Positions 1 to 6,739 of a DNA stretch of 12,154 bases are shown piece by piece; the first letter of the stretch is position 1, and each line of letters starts with the position of its first letter. This DNA comes from Thermodesulfovibrionales bacterium (GTDB lineage: Bacteria; Nitrospirota; Thermodesulfovibrionia; Thermodesulfovibrionales; SM23-35), in assembly GCA_020053565.1 (NCBI GenBank), contig JAGVMY010000007.1, positions 1-12,154 of the forward strand. Direction: 5' to 3'. The notes beneath the pieces were generated by a model. The model searched no databases. It saw only the letters and a list, made by a program, of their open reading frames with translations, and was not told where the DNA came from. Made by a program: the position numbers and the translations under genes.

Positions 1-436
1 ATCAAACTCAGTGATTTATGTGAAAGATGGTGTAACAGTTGGTATCGGTACAGGCGAACAGGACAGGGTAGGAGTGGCTGAGATTGCAGTCTTCAAGGCA
101 TATACAAAATATGCTGATGCCATATGCTTTAAGAAATACAATGTCCCTTATAAAACGTTTGAGCTTGATGTGAAGAATGGCAAAAGGGATAGAAATAAAC
201 TCCTTGAGATAGATGAAGAGACAAAAAAGAATAAAGGTGGACTTATCAGTGCGGTAATGGTCTCCGATGCATTCTTTCCTTTCAGGGATGGTGTTGATGT
301 GGGTATTAAAGAAGGCATCTCAGCAATAGTACACCCTGGTGGTTCTGAAAGAGATTTCGAATCTATAATTGCATGCAACGAAGCAAATCCAAAGGTGACC
401 ATGGTCTTTACAGGCCAGAGGGCATTTAAACACTGA
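1..436 (+). CDS. purH: PurH-type AICAR transformylase, C-terminal part (5' truncated)
   Basis: This is the C-terminal end of a phosphoribosylaminoimidazolecarboxamide (AICAR) formyltransferase, which transfers a formyl group from 10-formyl-THF to AICAR in late purine synthesis. The reading frame is open to the left edge (first full codon at base 2), so the gene starts outside the window; the GTG at 11 is only an internal valine codon. Family signatures are the SNSVIYVKDG strand, the GIGTGEQDRV segment, VSDAFFPFRDGVD, HPGGSERDFE and the terminal TMVFTGQRAFKH. Compared with E. coli-type PurH, about 30 extra residues lie between the first helix and VSDAFFPF (roughly AYTKYADAICFKKYN through ETKKNKGG). 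I associate this longer variant from memory with AICAR transformylases that may lack the IMP cyclohydrolase domain, but the missing N-terminus prevents a decision. The gene converges on the prenyltransferase gene, with 3 bp between the two stop codons and no obvious terminator. Confidence 0.88.
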   Translation, partial: SNSVIYVKDGVTVGIGTGEQDRVGVAEIAVFKAYTKYADAICFKKYNVPYKTFELDVKNGKRDRNKLLEIDEETKKNKGGLISAVMVSDAFFPFRDGVDVGIKEGISAIVHPGGSERDFESIIACNEANPKVTMVFTGQRAFKH

Positions 437-439
437 GAT

Positions 440-1360
440 TTAGATAAACTTTTCTGCAACAAATGATGCTGTGATGACAATAGCAGAAAGCATCTGGAAT
501 TGAATGGTTCCAGCCTGTGCAGGTACTATTGTGAGAGGATTTGAATGATTTCTCCACATATGCATCGAAGTTTTAATAGCAAGAGGAGCTGAAAGAAGAA
601 TCAAAAAAGACCAGACAGGATAAAGTTTAAAAATGATGAATAAAATTACAAATAGGTAAAAAAGAGACTGCATAGCTATATAACCATATCGTGCATGAGA
701 AGTTCCCAGTCTTACGACAAGATTCTTTTTCCCTGAACTCATATCTGCTTCATAATCAGGAAATTCATTTATCCAGAGGATATTTGCAACAACAAAACCA
801 TTGGGAATTCCGATGAGGAAGAAATCCGGTTTAAATACCCCACTTATAGCATATCCTGTCCCGAGCGTGATAAGAGGCCCAAAGGCAAAAAAGATAATGA
901 GTTCACCAATGCCTCTTGATTGGAATGAAAATGGTTGCAAAGAGTAGAGGATTCCGCAGAGTCCTCCAATAGCTCCGATTAACAATACCAATGGACGATC
1001 CATTATGACTAAAACGCCACCCAGTGATAATGCGATGAGGAAAAACAGTAGTGCCATATATAAGAAAGCATTTTTTGGTAATACATTTTCGAGACGGCTT
1101 CTGCTTCCACCGCTGAAAGGAGTAGGAAACTTATTTATTTTATCACTCTCGTCCCAGTCAAAATAATCATTTAAGGTATTCGCACCAAGGTGCAAAAAGA
1201 AAACACCCATGACTCCAATGAATGCATTGAGCAGATGAAAATTACTTTCATAAACCCAACACCAAACAGATCCTAACACAGCAGGCAGGACAGAGGCAGA
1301 CACAAAGGGGAGTCTTGTTCCAAGAATATATGATTTGTTTATCGAAATTACATCAGCCAT
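440..1360 (-). CDS. UbiA-family prenyltransferase (MenA-like), probable quinone biosynthesis
   Basis: This is an integral-membrane aromatic prenyltransferase of the UbiA superfamily, about 306 residues and built of hydrophobic helices. It would attach a polyprenyl chain to an aromatic quinone precursor at the membrane. Both Asp-rich diphosphate/Mg-binding motifs are present: NDYFDWDESD at residues 64-73, and NEFPDYEAD at 198-206 followed by GKKNLVVRLG. The latter resembles the NNxRDxxxD...GKxTLxVRLG motif of MenA (1,4-dihydroxy-2-naphthoate prenyltransferase), so menaquinone synthesis is the best guess; a futalosine-pathway MqnP-type enzyme or another substrate cannot be excluded. I chose the ATG at 1360 because AAGGA lies 5 nt upstream and the protein begins with a typical short cytosolic N-terminus. 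The frame extends to a TTG at 1420, but that start lies inside an inverted repeat and has no ribosome binding site. The gene follows nuoN on the same strand after 122 bp and likely has its own promoter. Confidence 0.88.
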   Translation of the reverse strand: MADVISINKSYILGTRLPFVSASVLPAVLGSVWCWVYESNFHLLNAFIGVMGVFFLHLGANTLNDYFDWDESDKINKFPTPFSGGSRSRLENVLPKNAFLYMALLFFLIALSLGGVLVIMDRPLVLLIGAIGGLCGILYSLQPFSFQSRGIGELIIFFAFGPLITLGTGYAISGVFKPDFFLIGIPNGFVVANILWINEFPDYEADMSSGKKNLVVRLGTSHARYGYIAMQSLFYLFVILFIIFKLYPVWSFLILLSAPLAIKTSMHMWRNHSNPLTIVPAQAGTIQFQMLSAIVITASFVAEKFI

Positions 1361-1365
1361 TAATT

Positions 1366-1370
1366 TCCTT
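1366..1370 (-). promoter_or_regulatory. Ribosome binding site deciding the prenyltransferase start
   Basis: AAGGA on the minus strand sits 5 nt before the ATG at 1360-1358. The upstream in-frame TTG at 1420 has no comparable purine-rich stretch, so this site favours the shorter 306-residue protein. Confidence 0.65.
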
Positions 1371-1400
1371 AATTCTAAAACTATAATGGGATGATTGGTT

Positions 1401-1429
1401 CTGACAATTATAAAATCCAACTTTATAAT
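1401..1429 (+). promoter_or_regulatory. Mirror-image promoter on the plus strand, antisense to nuoN
   Basis: The same elements occur on the plus strand: CTGACA (1401-1406), a 17-nt spacer, then TATAAT (1424-1429). A transcript would begin near 1436 and run antisense into the 3' end of nuoN, which ends at 1483. I see no protein-coding gene on the plus strand beyond it. The activity could be real antisense transcription or a by-product of the dyad symmetry. Confidence 0.4.
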
Positions 1430-1435
1430 TGTCAG
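1407..1435 (-). promoter_or_regulatory. Predicted sigma-70-type promoter for the prenyltransferase gene
   Basis: On the minus strand CTGACA (1435-1430, one mismatch to TTGACA) is followed by a 17-nt spacer and a consensus TATAAT (1412-1407). Transcription would start near 1400, giving a leader of about 40 nt before the ATG at 1360. The spacing is optimal and the elements are near consensus, so a constitutive housekeeping promoter is plausible. Because the elements lie in a perfect dyad, a repressor binding there would cover both boxes. Assignment is by motif only. Confidence 0.6.
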
Positions 1436-1482
1436 AGGTTGTCTTAAATAGTTATATAATGCTTTGTGCTAAAGATAAACTG

Positions 1483-2910
1483 TTAAAACCCTGATATTGC
1501 TGCTTTGGCAAGATCAACAACTATTGAGGGGAATACTCCGATAGCAAGCACAGCCACTGTTGTCACTATCAGTGCGAGATTCATTGAAGGAGATGTAGAG
1601 ATGCTGACTTCGACCTTCGGCTCTCTCATGTACATGTACATAACAATCCTCAGATAGAAGTATGCAGATATTACGCTGAAGATTACAGCAACAATAACAA
1701 GCCATGTGTAACCAGCATCGATTGCATTCATGAATACATATAATTTACCAATGAATCCTGCTGTGGGTGGAATTCCTGCAAGAGAAAACATGAATATAAG
1801 CATAATTGCTGCTAATAAAGGATGGGTTTTGGCAAGACCTTCATAGTCTTTAATATCTTCACCTTTGAACCCTTCTGTCCTGAGCATGATTACTACTGCG
1901 AAGGCACCGATATTCATGAATGCATAGATCATCAGATATGTCATCATTCCTGCAAGTCCCTCGTTGTTTGCAACAATAACACCGAGAAGGACGTACCCGG
2001 CGTGTGCGATAGACGAGTATGCGAGCATTCTCTTAATGTTTGTTTGTGCTATGGCGACAATATTGCCTACTGCCATCGAAAGGATTGATAACGGTATGAG
2101 TATTGCTGTCCATTCGAACTGCATAGATCCAAAGGCAATCATGAAAACTCTGCCAAGGGCTGCAAAACCTGCTGCCTTTGGGCCAACTGACATGAAGGCT
2201 GTAATAGAGGTCGGTGCTCCTTCATAGACGTCAGGCGCCCACATATGAAATGGTACCGCAGCTATCTTGAATCCGAATGCAATTGCAATAAGGAGCATAG
2301 AGAGTAAAAGTGAGTGATTCGCTGTAAGCCCATGTGTAGTAATAAATTGTGCAATTGCCTTAAGGTCAGTTGTGCCTGTGAGACCATAGACCATTGAAAT
2401 ACCATAGAGAAGGAAGGCCGATGAAAATGCACCAAGAAGTAAATACTTCAGCGCTGCCTCATTTGATCTCACATCATATCGTATAAAACCCGCAAGTATA
2501 TAAGTGCTCAGAGCCATGAGTTCAAGTCCGAGATAAAGAACAATAAGGTCAGCAGCTGAGGCCATAATCATCATACCAAGTGTTGAGAACAGAATGAGAC
2601 TGTAGTATTCTCCGAAGTTTACTTTTTCTATAGCAATATACTTAACAGAGATTAAAATAGAGAGGATTGCATTAATGAAAAAAATGAGTTTAAAGAATGT
2701 GCTGTACCCATCCGATATAAACATCCCTCCAAAGGTGGTACCAGAAGCACCAATCAGGGTGAATGCGACACCACCAACGCCTACACTGCTCGCAAATGCG
2801 AGCACTTTCTTATTTTTTATGAAAAGTTCTGCGGTCAGGAGTATAAGAGCAAGACCGGTCATTACAAGCTCAGGTATAACAGGTCCGATATCAGGAAGCT
2901 GGAAATTCAT
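1483..2910 (-). CDS. nuoN: NADH-quinone oxidoreductase subunit N (NuoN)
   Basis: NuoN is one of the three antiporter-like membrane subunits of complex I that carry out proton translocation. The 475-residue product is hydrophobic throughout and matches the family's usual length. Conserved channel residues are visible: Glu130 in LGLELMALSTY, Lys155 in ALKYLLLG, Lys215 in FGFKIAAVPFHMW, Lys245 in SVGPKAAGFA, and Lys389 in GFIGKLYVF near the C-terminal half. The motifs HMWAPDVYEGAPT and KRMLAYSSIAHAGY are diagnostic of the proton-conducting antiporter family, and ELMALSTYILAGF points to NuoN rather than NuoM or NuoL. The ATG overlaps the nuoM stop in an ATGA tetranucleotide, and a strong GGAGGT lies 6 nt upstream inside nuoM, so the start is secure and translationally coupled. 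It is the last nuo gene of the cluster. Confidence 0.97.
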   Translation of the reverse strand: MNFQLPDIGPVIPELVMTGLALILLTAELFIKNKKVLAFASSVGVGGVAFTLIGASGTTFGGMFISDGYSTFFKLIFFINAILSILISVKYIAIEKVNFGEYYSLILFSTLGMMIMASAADLIVLYLGLELMALSTYILAGFIRYDVRSNEAALKYLLLGAFSSAFLLYGISMVYGLTGTTDLKAIAQFITTHGLTANHSLLLSMLLIAIAFGFKIAAVPFHMWAPDVYEGAPTSITAFMSVGPKAAGFAALGRVFMIAFGSMQFEWTAILIPLSILSMAVGNIVAIAQTNIKRMLAYSSIAHAGYVLLGVIVANNEGLAGMMTYLMIYAFMNIGAFAVVIMLRTEGFKGEDIKDYEGLAKTHPLLAAIMLIFMFSLAGIPPTAGFIGKLYVFMNAIDAGYTWLVIVAVIFSVISAYFYLRIVMYMYMREPKVEVSISTSPSMNLALIVTTVAVLAIGVFPSIVVDLAKAAISGF

Positions 2911-4445
2911 TTGACTACCTCCATAATAGTCTTTGCGATAGTTGTCTCTTGAATTCCACCTGCATTAACCCTTTCGAGTAGATGCTGGACTGTTGGATGC
3001 ATGAAATCAAGGAATGGGACCGGATAAATGCCTATCCATAACACAAGAATAACCAGAGGAGTAAGCGTGATGATTTCTCTCGCATCCATGTCTGGAATAT
3101 TAATAACCTTTGGATTTACCTTCATGAAGAACACCTTCTGATAAAGCCAGAGCATATAGGCTGCTCCAATAATAACTCCTGTTGCTGCAAGGACGCCAGC
3201 CCATTTATTTGCAGTAAATCCGCCCAGGATTATGAGAAATTCACCAATGAATCCGTTTGTTCCCGGAAAGCCGACTGCCGCGAGTGTGAATACCATGAAG
3301 AAAGTTGCATACACAGGCATGGGCGTTGCGAGCCCACCGTAGTCTGCAATCTGTCGTGAATGTGTACGTTCATAAATTACCCCTACGCACAAGAAGAGCG
3401 CTCCCGTGACAACTCCATGGTTGATCATTTGTAAGATGCCACCCTCGACCCCCTGACTATTAAGGGCAAAAATTCCAAGCGTGACAAAACCCATATGGCT
3501 CACAGAGCTATATGCAATAAGCCTCTTTAAATCTTTCTGGACGAGGCATACAAGTCCAGCATAAATAATAGCGATTACAGATAAAACAAATATAAAAGGA
3601 ACCATTGCTTTTGAAGCCTCAGGGAATAGAGGGAGTGAGAATCTCAGGAAACCGTATGCACCCATCTTGATAAGAATAGCCGCAAGGATAACACTTCCTG
3701 CAGTTGGCGCCTCAGTATGAGCATCAGGAAGCCATGTATGCACAGGGAACATCGGGACTTTTACTGCAAATGCTGAAAAGAATGCCCAGAAGAGCCAGAA
3801 CTGAACCTGGTAAGGATACGACTTTTGCATTAATTCAAGGATATCGAATGTATTGCCTGCATATAAGTAGAGATAAATTATCCCGACAAGCATCAGGACA
3901 CTACCGATCAATGTATAGAGGATGAACTTCATTGTTGCATAAATCCTGTTCGGACCTCCCCAGACTCCTATGATAAGATACATTGGTATGAGCATCGCTT
4001 CCCAGAAGATATAGAACAGGAAAAAATCTAATGAACAGAAGACGCCTCCTATTGCCCCGCACGTGAGAAGGATTGATATATAGAATTCTTTTATCTTGAT
4101 CTTTATCGCATTCCATGAGATAAGAATGCAGAGAATTGATGAGAGCGTGGTGAGGAGGACAAGAAGAACACTTATCCCGTCAATGCCTAAATAGTAATTG
4201 ATATTCCAGGCAGGGATCCACTCATATCGTTCAACGAACTGCATTTTATAAGTCGTTTTATCAAAATGGGTAAACAATGGTAATGAAAGAATGAACGTTG
4301 CGGTACTGAAAATCAGAGCAATCCATTTGATCCATAGTTCCCTTGATCTGTTGATAAAAATGAGTAGTAAGGCGCCAACAACAGGCAAAAAGATAAGGGT
4401 GCTCAGAATTGGATAACCCAATTTGTTCATTATTACCTGTTCCAT
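2907..4445 (-). CDS. nuoM: NADH-quinone oxidoreductase subunit M (NuoM)
   Basis: NuoM is the middle antiporter-like proton-pumping subunit of the complex I membrane arm. The 512-residue protein is polytopic and of normal length. It shows the family motifs YIFWEAMLIPMYLIIGVWGG (essential Glu149), AVKVPMFPVHTWLPDAH (Lys229, His236), ILIKMGAYG (Lys260), KRLIAYSSVSHMGF, and GFIGEFLI with Glu402. The Glu at this last site, in place of the Lys found in NuoL and NuoN, is a NuoM hallmark. The gene starts 23 bp after nuoL. GGAGGG lies about 12 nt before the ATG used here, a slightly long spacing. The internal ATG of residue 6 (position 4430), with a weak AGG 5 nt upstream, is a possible alternative that would shorten the protein by 5 residues. 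The gene ends in a 4-bp overlap with nuoN. Confidence 0.97.
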   Translation of the reverse strand: MEQVIMNKLGYPILSTLIFLPVVGALLLIFINRSRELWIKWIALIFSTATFILSLPLFTHFDKTTYKMQFVERYEWIPAWNINYYLGIDGISVLLVLLTTLSSILCILISWNAIKIKIKEFYISILLTCGAIGGVFCSLDFFLFYIFWEAMLIPMYLIIGVWGGPNRIYATMKFILYTLIGSVLMLVGIIYLYLYAGNTFDILELMQKSYPYQVQFWLFWAFFSAFAVKVPMFPVHTWLPDAHTEAPTAGSVILAAILIKMGAYGFLRFSLPLFPEASKAMVPFIFVLSVIAIIYAGLVCLVQKDLKRLIAYSSVSHMGFVTLGIFALNSQGVEGGILQMINHGVVTGALFLCVGVIYERTHSRQIADYGGLATPMPVYATFFMVFTLAAVGFPGTNGFIGEFLIILGGFTANKWAGVLAATGVIIGAAYMLWLYQKVFFMKVNPKVINIPDMDAREIITLTPLVILVLWIGIYPVPFLDFMHPTVQHLLERVNAGGIQETTIAKTIMEVVK

Positions 4446-4468
4446 AATTATCTATTCCCTCCAACCAC

Positions 4469-6382
4469 CTACAACAAAAACAATGCTGCGATAAAGAGTA
4501 TTCCAGCAGCCATTATAATTGCATAGTGATAGACAAACCCTGTCTGTATTTTCCTCAATATCTCGCTGAATTTACCAATTGTCCTCGGAACACCATTCAC
4601 AATACCTTCTATTATCTTTGCGTCTGTGAAACGTTCTATAAAACCATAGGCAATCCAGAGTGCAGGCTTTATGATAATAAAATGATAAAGTTCATCAACA
4701 TAATATTTATTAAAAAGTGTCCTGTAAATAAAACTGAACCTCCGTGCAAGTATGAGAGGTACGCCTGTCTTTATGAGGTACATAATTGCAGCAATAATGA
4801 TTCCGGAAACAGCTATAGTGGTTGAAAGACCCATTATACCCCATTCATCAGCATGCGTCCCATGGAGTTCCGGGTGGCCTACTACGGGTTCAAGAAAGTG
4901 GGTAAATTGAGCACTCCCGCCGAGTAATGCCGGGATACCTATCCATCCAGCACCGAGCGCACCTGCAGCCAGGAGCATAAGAGGTATAGTCATAACCTTT
5001 GGAGATTCATGGAGGTGATGCTCTTCATGGTGAGTACCGCGGAATTTCCCATGGAAAGCAAGGAATATCATCCTGAATGAATAAAAAGGTGTGAAGAAGG
5101 CAACAGCAGTTATGAGAATCCATACGAGCATTCCTACAGGACTTCCGGATGCAAAAGTAGACCATAGTATTTCGTCTTTACTGAAGAATCCTGCAAAGCC
5201 TGGAACCCCTCCTGCACTTAAGGCTGCAATGAACATCGTCGCATAAGTAATCGGCAGATATTTTCTGAGTCCGCCCATTCTCTGAATATCGTTGTGGTGA
5301 ACGGCATGAATAACACTTCCGGCAGCGAGGAAGAGAAGGGCTTTAAAGAAAGCATGAGTGTAAAGATGGAATATCCCTGCTGCATAGGCACCAACACCGC
5401 ATGCAGTAAACATCATCCCAAGGTGGCTTACCGTAGAATATGCGATTACCCTCTTTATGTCATTCTGTGTCATGGCAATTGTCGCTGCAAACAGTGAGGT
5501 GACTGCTCCTGTGATAGCTACTACGTTCATCGCAACCTCTGAAGGATTGAATATGGGATTACATCTCGCAACCATAAATACGCCTGCGGTAACCATTGTT
5601 GCAGCATGGATGAGAGCACTCACTGGTGTGGGACCTTCCATTGCGTCAGGTAACCACACGTGGAGTGGTATCTGGGCTGATTTACCAACAGCACCGCAGA
5701 AGAGGAGGAGAGCTATCAATGTGATTAAGTCAACTTCAAACCCGAGGAAGTTTACTGTCTGACCGATTACACCTTTCACCTGGCTGAAAACAGGCGCATA
5801 CTGGATTGTTCCGAAGGTCAGGAAAATCATTATGATGCCAAGTGCAAATCCGAAGTCACCAAATCGGTTTACAATAAATGCCTTTTTCCCGGCATCCGCT
5901 GCAGCCCTCTTTTCAAACCAGAAACCTATCAGGAAGTAAGAACAAAGACCAACTCCCTCCCAGCCCACGTAGAGCAGAAGAAAATTGTTTCCCATAACAA
6001 GCAAGAGCATAAAGAATACGAAGAGGCTGAGGTATGCAAAGAACCTGTAATAGCCCTTATCGCCGTGCATATAACCAATAGAATAAATATGGATAAGTGA
6101 GCCAACACCTGTGACCACGAAGAGCATTACTACGGTAAGCTGGTCAACTAAGAAACCTACAGAAACCTTAAAGTCACCAGAAATTATCCATGTGTATAAG
6201 TCTTTATCTATGACCCTTCCGCCAATTACATCAATGAGGGTTATTACAGAGATAACAAATGAACCTATTATTGCAAGGCATGAGAACCAGTGTGCCTGAT
6301 CTTTTATGTACCTTTTCCCAAACAGGATGTTTATCACGAATGCTGCAAGAGGTAAAAATGGTATCAATACATAAAGTTCCAT
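4469..6382 (-). CDS. nuoL: NADH-quinone oxidoreductase subunit L (NuoL)
   Basis: NuoL is the distal antiporter-like proton-pumping subunit of complex I. At 637 residues it has the family's extended C-terminus: after the antiporter core comes the segment from about residue 556 (FNKYYVDELYHF) to the last helix. In known structures this region forms the long lateral helix lying along the membrane arm and its anchor. Channel residues are present: Glu142 in GWEGVGLCSYF, Lys234 in AVGKSAQIPLHVWLPDAMEG, His259, Lys347 in HAFFKALLFL, and Lys402-Asp403 in FFSKDEIL. A His-rich hydrophilic loop occupies residues 444-458 (HGKFRGTHHEEHHLH). The start ATG at 6382 is preceded by AAAGGA with about 9 nt spacing. 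The gene follows nuoK after the largest gap inside the operon, 51 bp. Confidence 0.97.
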   Translation of the reverse strand: MELYVLIPFLPLAAFVINILFGKRYIKDQAHWFSCLAIIGSFVISVITLIDVIGGRVIDKDLYTWIISGDFKVSVGFLVDQLTVVMLFVVTGVGSLIHIYSIGYMHGDKGYYRFFAYLSLFVFFMLLLVMGNNFLLLYVGWEGVGLCSYFLIGFWFEKRAAADAGKKAFIVNRFGDFGFALGIIMIFLTFGTIQYAPVFSQVKGVIGQTVNFLGFEVDLITLIALLLFCGAVGKSAQIPLHVWLPDAMEGPTPVSALIHAATMVTAGVFMVARCNPIFNPSEVAMNVVAITGAVTSLFAATIAMTQNDIKRVIAYSTVSHLGMMFTACGVGAYAAGIFHLYTHAFFKALLFLAAGSVIHAVHHNDIQRMGGLRKYLPITYATMFIAALSAGGVPGFAGFFSKDEILWSTFASGSPVGMLVWILITAVAFFTPFYSFRMIFLAFHGKFRGTHHEEHHLHESPKVMTIPLMLLAAGALGAGWIGIPALLGGSAQFTHFLEPVVGHPELHGTHADEWGIMGLSTTIAVSGIIIAAIMYLIKTGVPLILARRFSFIYRTLFNKYYVDELYHFIIIKPALWIAYGFIERFTDAKIIEGIVNGVPRTIGKFSEILRKIQTGFVYHYAIIMAAGILFIAALFLL

Positions 6383-6411
6383 ATGCTCAATCCTTTAAAC
6401 TTTTAACATTT

Positions 6412-6423
6412 AAGTGTACACTT
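6412..6423. repeat. 12-bp palindrome in the nuoK-nuoL gap
   Basis: AAGTGTACACTT is a perfect, uninterrupted palindrome in the 51-bp gap between nuoK (stop at 6434) and nuoL (ATG at 6382), the largest gap among the nuo genes here. It has the size and symmetry of a small operator half-site pair, but a gapless palindrome of this length in AT-rich DNA can also arise by chance. I see no convincing promoter boxes next to it. Confidence 0.35.
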
Positions 6424-6433
6424 TTCATTTTTG

Positions 6434-6736
6434 TTATCCCTGCATCTCATGTATATCGTCCACATGTGCTGTGGCCTTGTTTCTGAACAATGCAATAATT
6501 ATCGCCAGTCCGATAGCTGCTTCAGCAGCCGCAACAGTAATTATGAAAAAGGTGAGTATTTGGCCCCGGGGATCCTGAAGATAATGGCTGAAGGCAATGA
6601 GATTTATATTTACTCCATTCAGCATCAGCTCTATTGACATTAAGATAATGATGACATTCCTTCTCATGAGGAATCCTATGACACCTATCGTAAAGACTGC
6701 TGTGCTGAGCACTATATACCAGTTTAATGGAACCAT
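6434..6736 (-). CDS. nuoK: NADH-quinone oxidoreductase subunit K (NuoK)
   Basis: NuoK is a small three-helix membrane subunit of complex I, homologous to MrpC, that sits between NuoJ and NuoN. The 100-residue length is exactly typical, as is the N-terminus MVPLNWYIVLS. The two membrane glutamates that form part of the proton path are at Glu36 (LMSIELMLNGVNIN) and Glu72 (VAAAEAAIGLAIII), the same positions as in E. coli. The ATG begins 3 bp after the nuoJ stop. An AAAGGAGG sequence is present but lies about 15 nt before the ATG, longer than usual, and an in-frame TAA two codons upstream rules out an earlier start. Initiation is therefore probably aided by coupling to nuoJ translation. Confidence 0.97.
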   Translation of the reverse strand: MVPLNWYIVLSTAVFTIGVIGFLMRRNVIIILMSIELMLNGVNINLIAFSHYLQDPRGQILTFFIITVAAAEAAIGLAIIIALFRNKATAHVDDIHEMQG

Positions 6737-6739
6737 TGT

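Larger units (their letters stand above)
1400..1436. repeat. Perfect 15-bp inverted repeat with 7-nt centre
   Basis: The arm TCTGACAATTATAAA (1400-1414) is exactly matched by its reverse complement TTTATAATTGTCAGA (1422-1436) around the centre ATCCAAC (1415-1421). It lies between nuoN and the prenyltransferase gene. Neither strand has a T-run after the dyad, so it does not look like an intrinsic terminator. Each arm contributes the -35 element of one strand and the -10 element of the other. If nuo transcripts read through, the RNA could fold into a 15-bp hairpin and act as a processing or stabilising structure; as DNA it could be an operator. Which of these applies is not decided by the sequence. 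Confidence 0.9.

Noticed and set aside
148..480. 110-codon minus-strand open frame opposite purH
   Set aside because: It is rich in Ser and Leu, overlaps conserved purH coding sequence and the end of the prenyltransferase gene, and shows no domain.
494..513. Small hairpin CTGGAA/TTCCAG as a terminator for purH
   Set aside because: It has only a 6-bp stem with an 8-nt loop and no T-run, and lies inside the prenyltransferase coding region.
1361..1420. Longer prenyltransferase starting at TTG 1420 (20 extra residues)
   Set aside because: The TTG lies in the inverted repeat and upstream of the predicted transcription start, has no ribosome binding site, and the ATG at 1360 has AAGGA at good spacing.
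1400..1436. Intrinsic (Rho-independent) terminator of the nuo operon
   Set aside because: The stem is AT-rich and neither strand shows a T-run after it; the promoter boxes explain the sequence better.
1400..1436. Small transposable element or MITE end
   Set aside because: The whole dyad is 37 bp, there is no direct-repeat target duplication that I can see, and no second copy was noticed in the window.
5457..5762. 101-codon plus-strand open frame inside nuoL
   Set aside because: It is complementary to the most conserved NuoL helices, and its composition is explained by the opposite strand.
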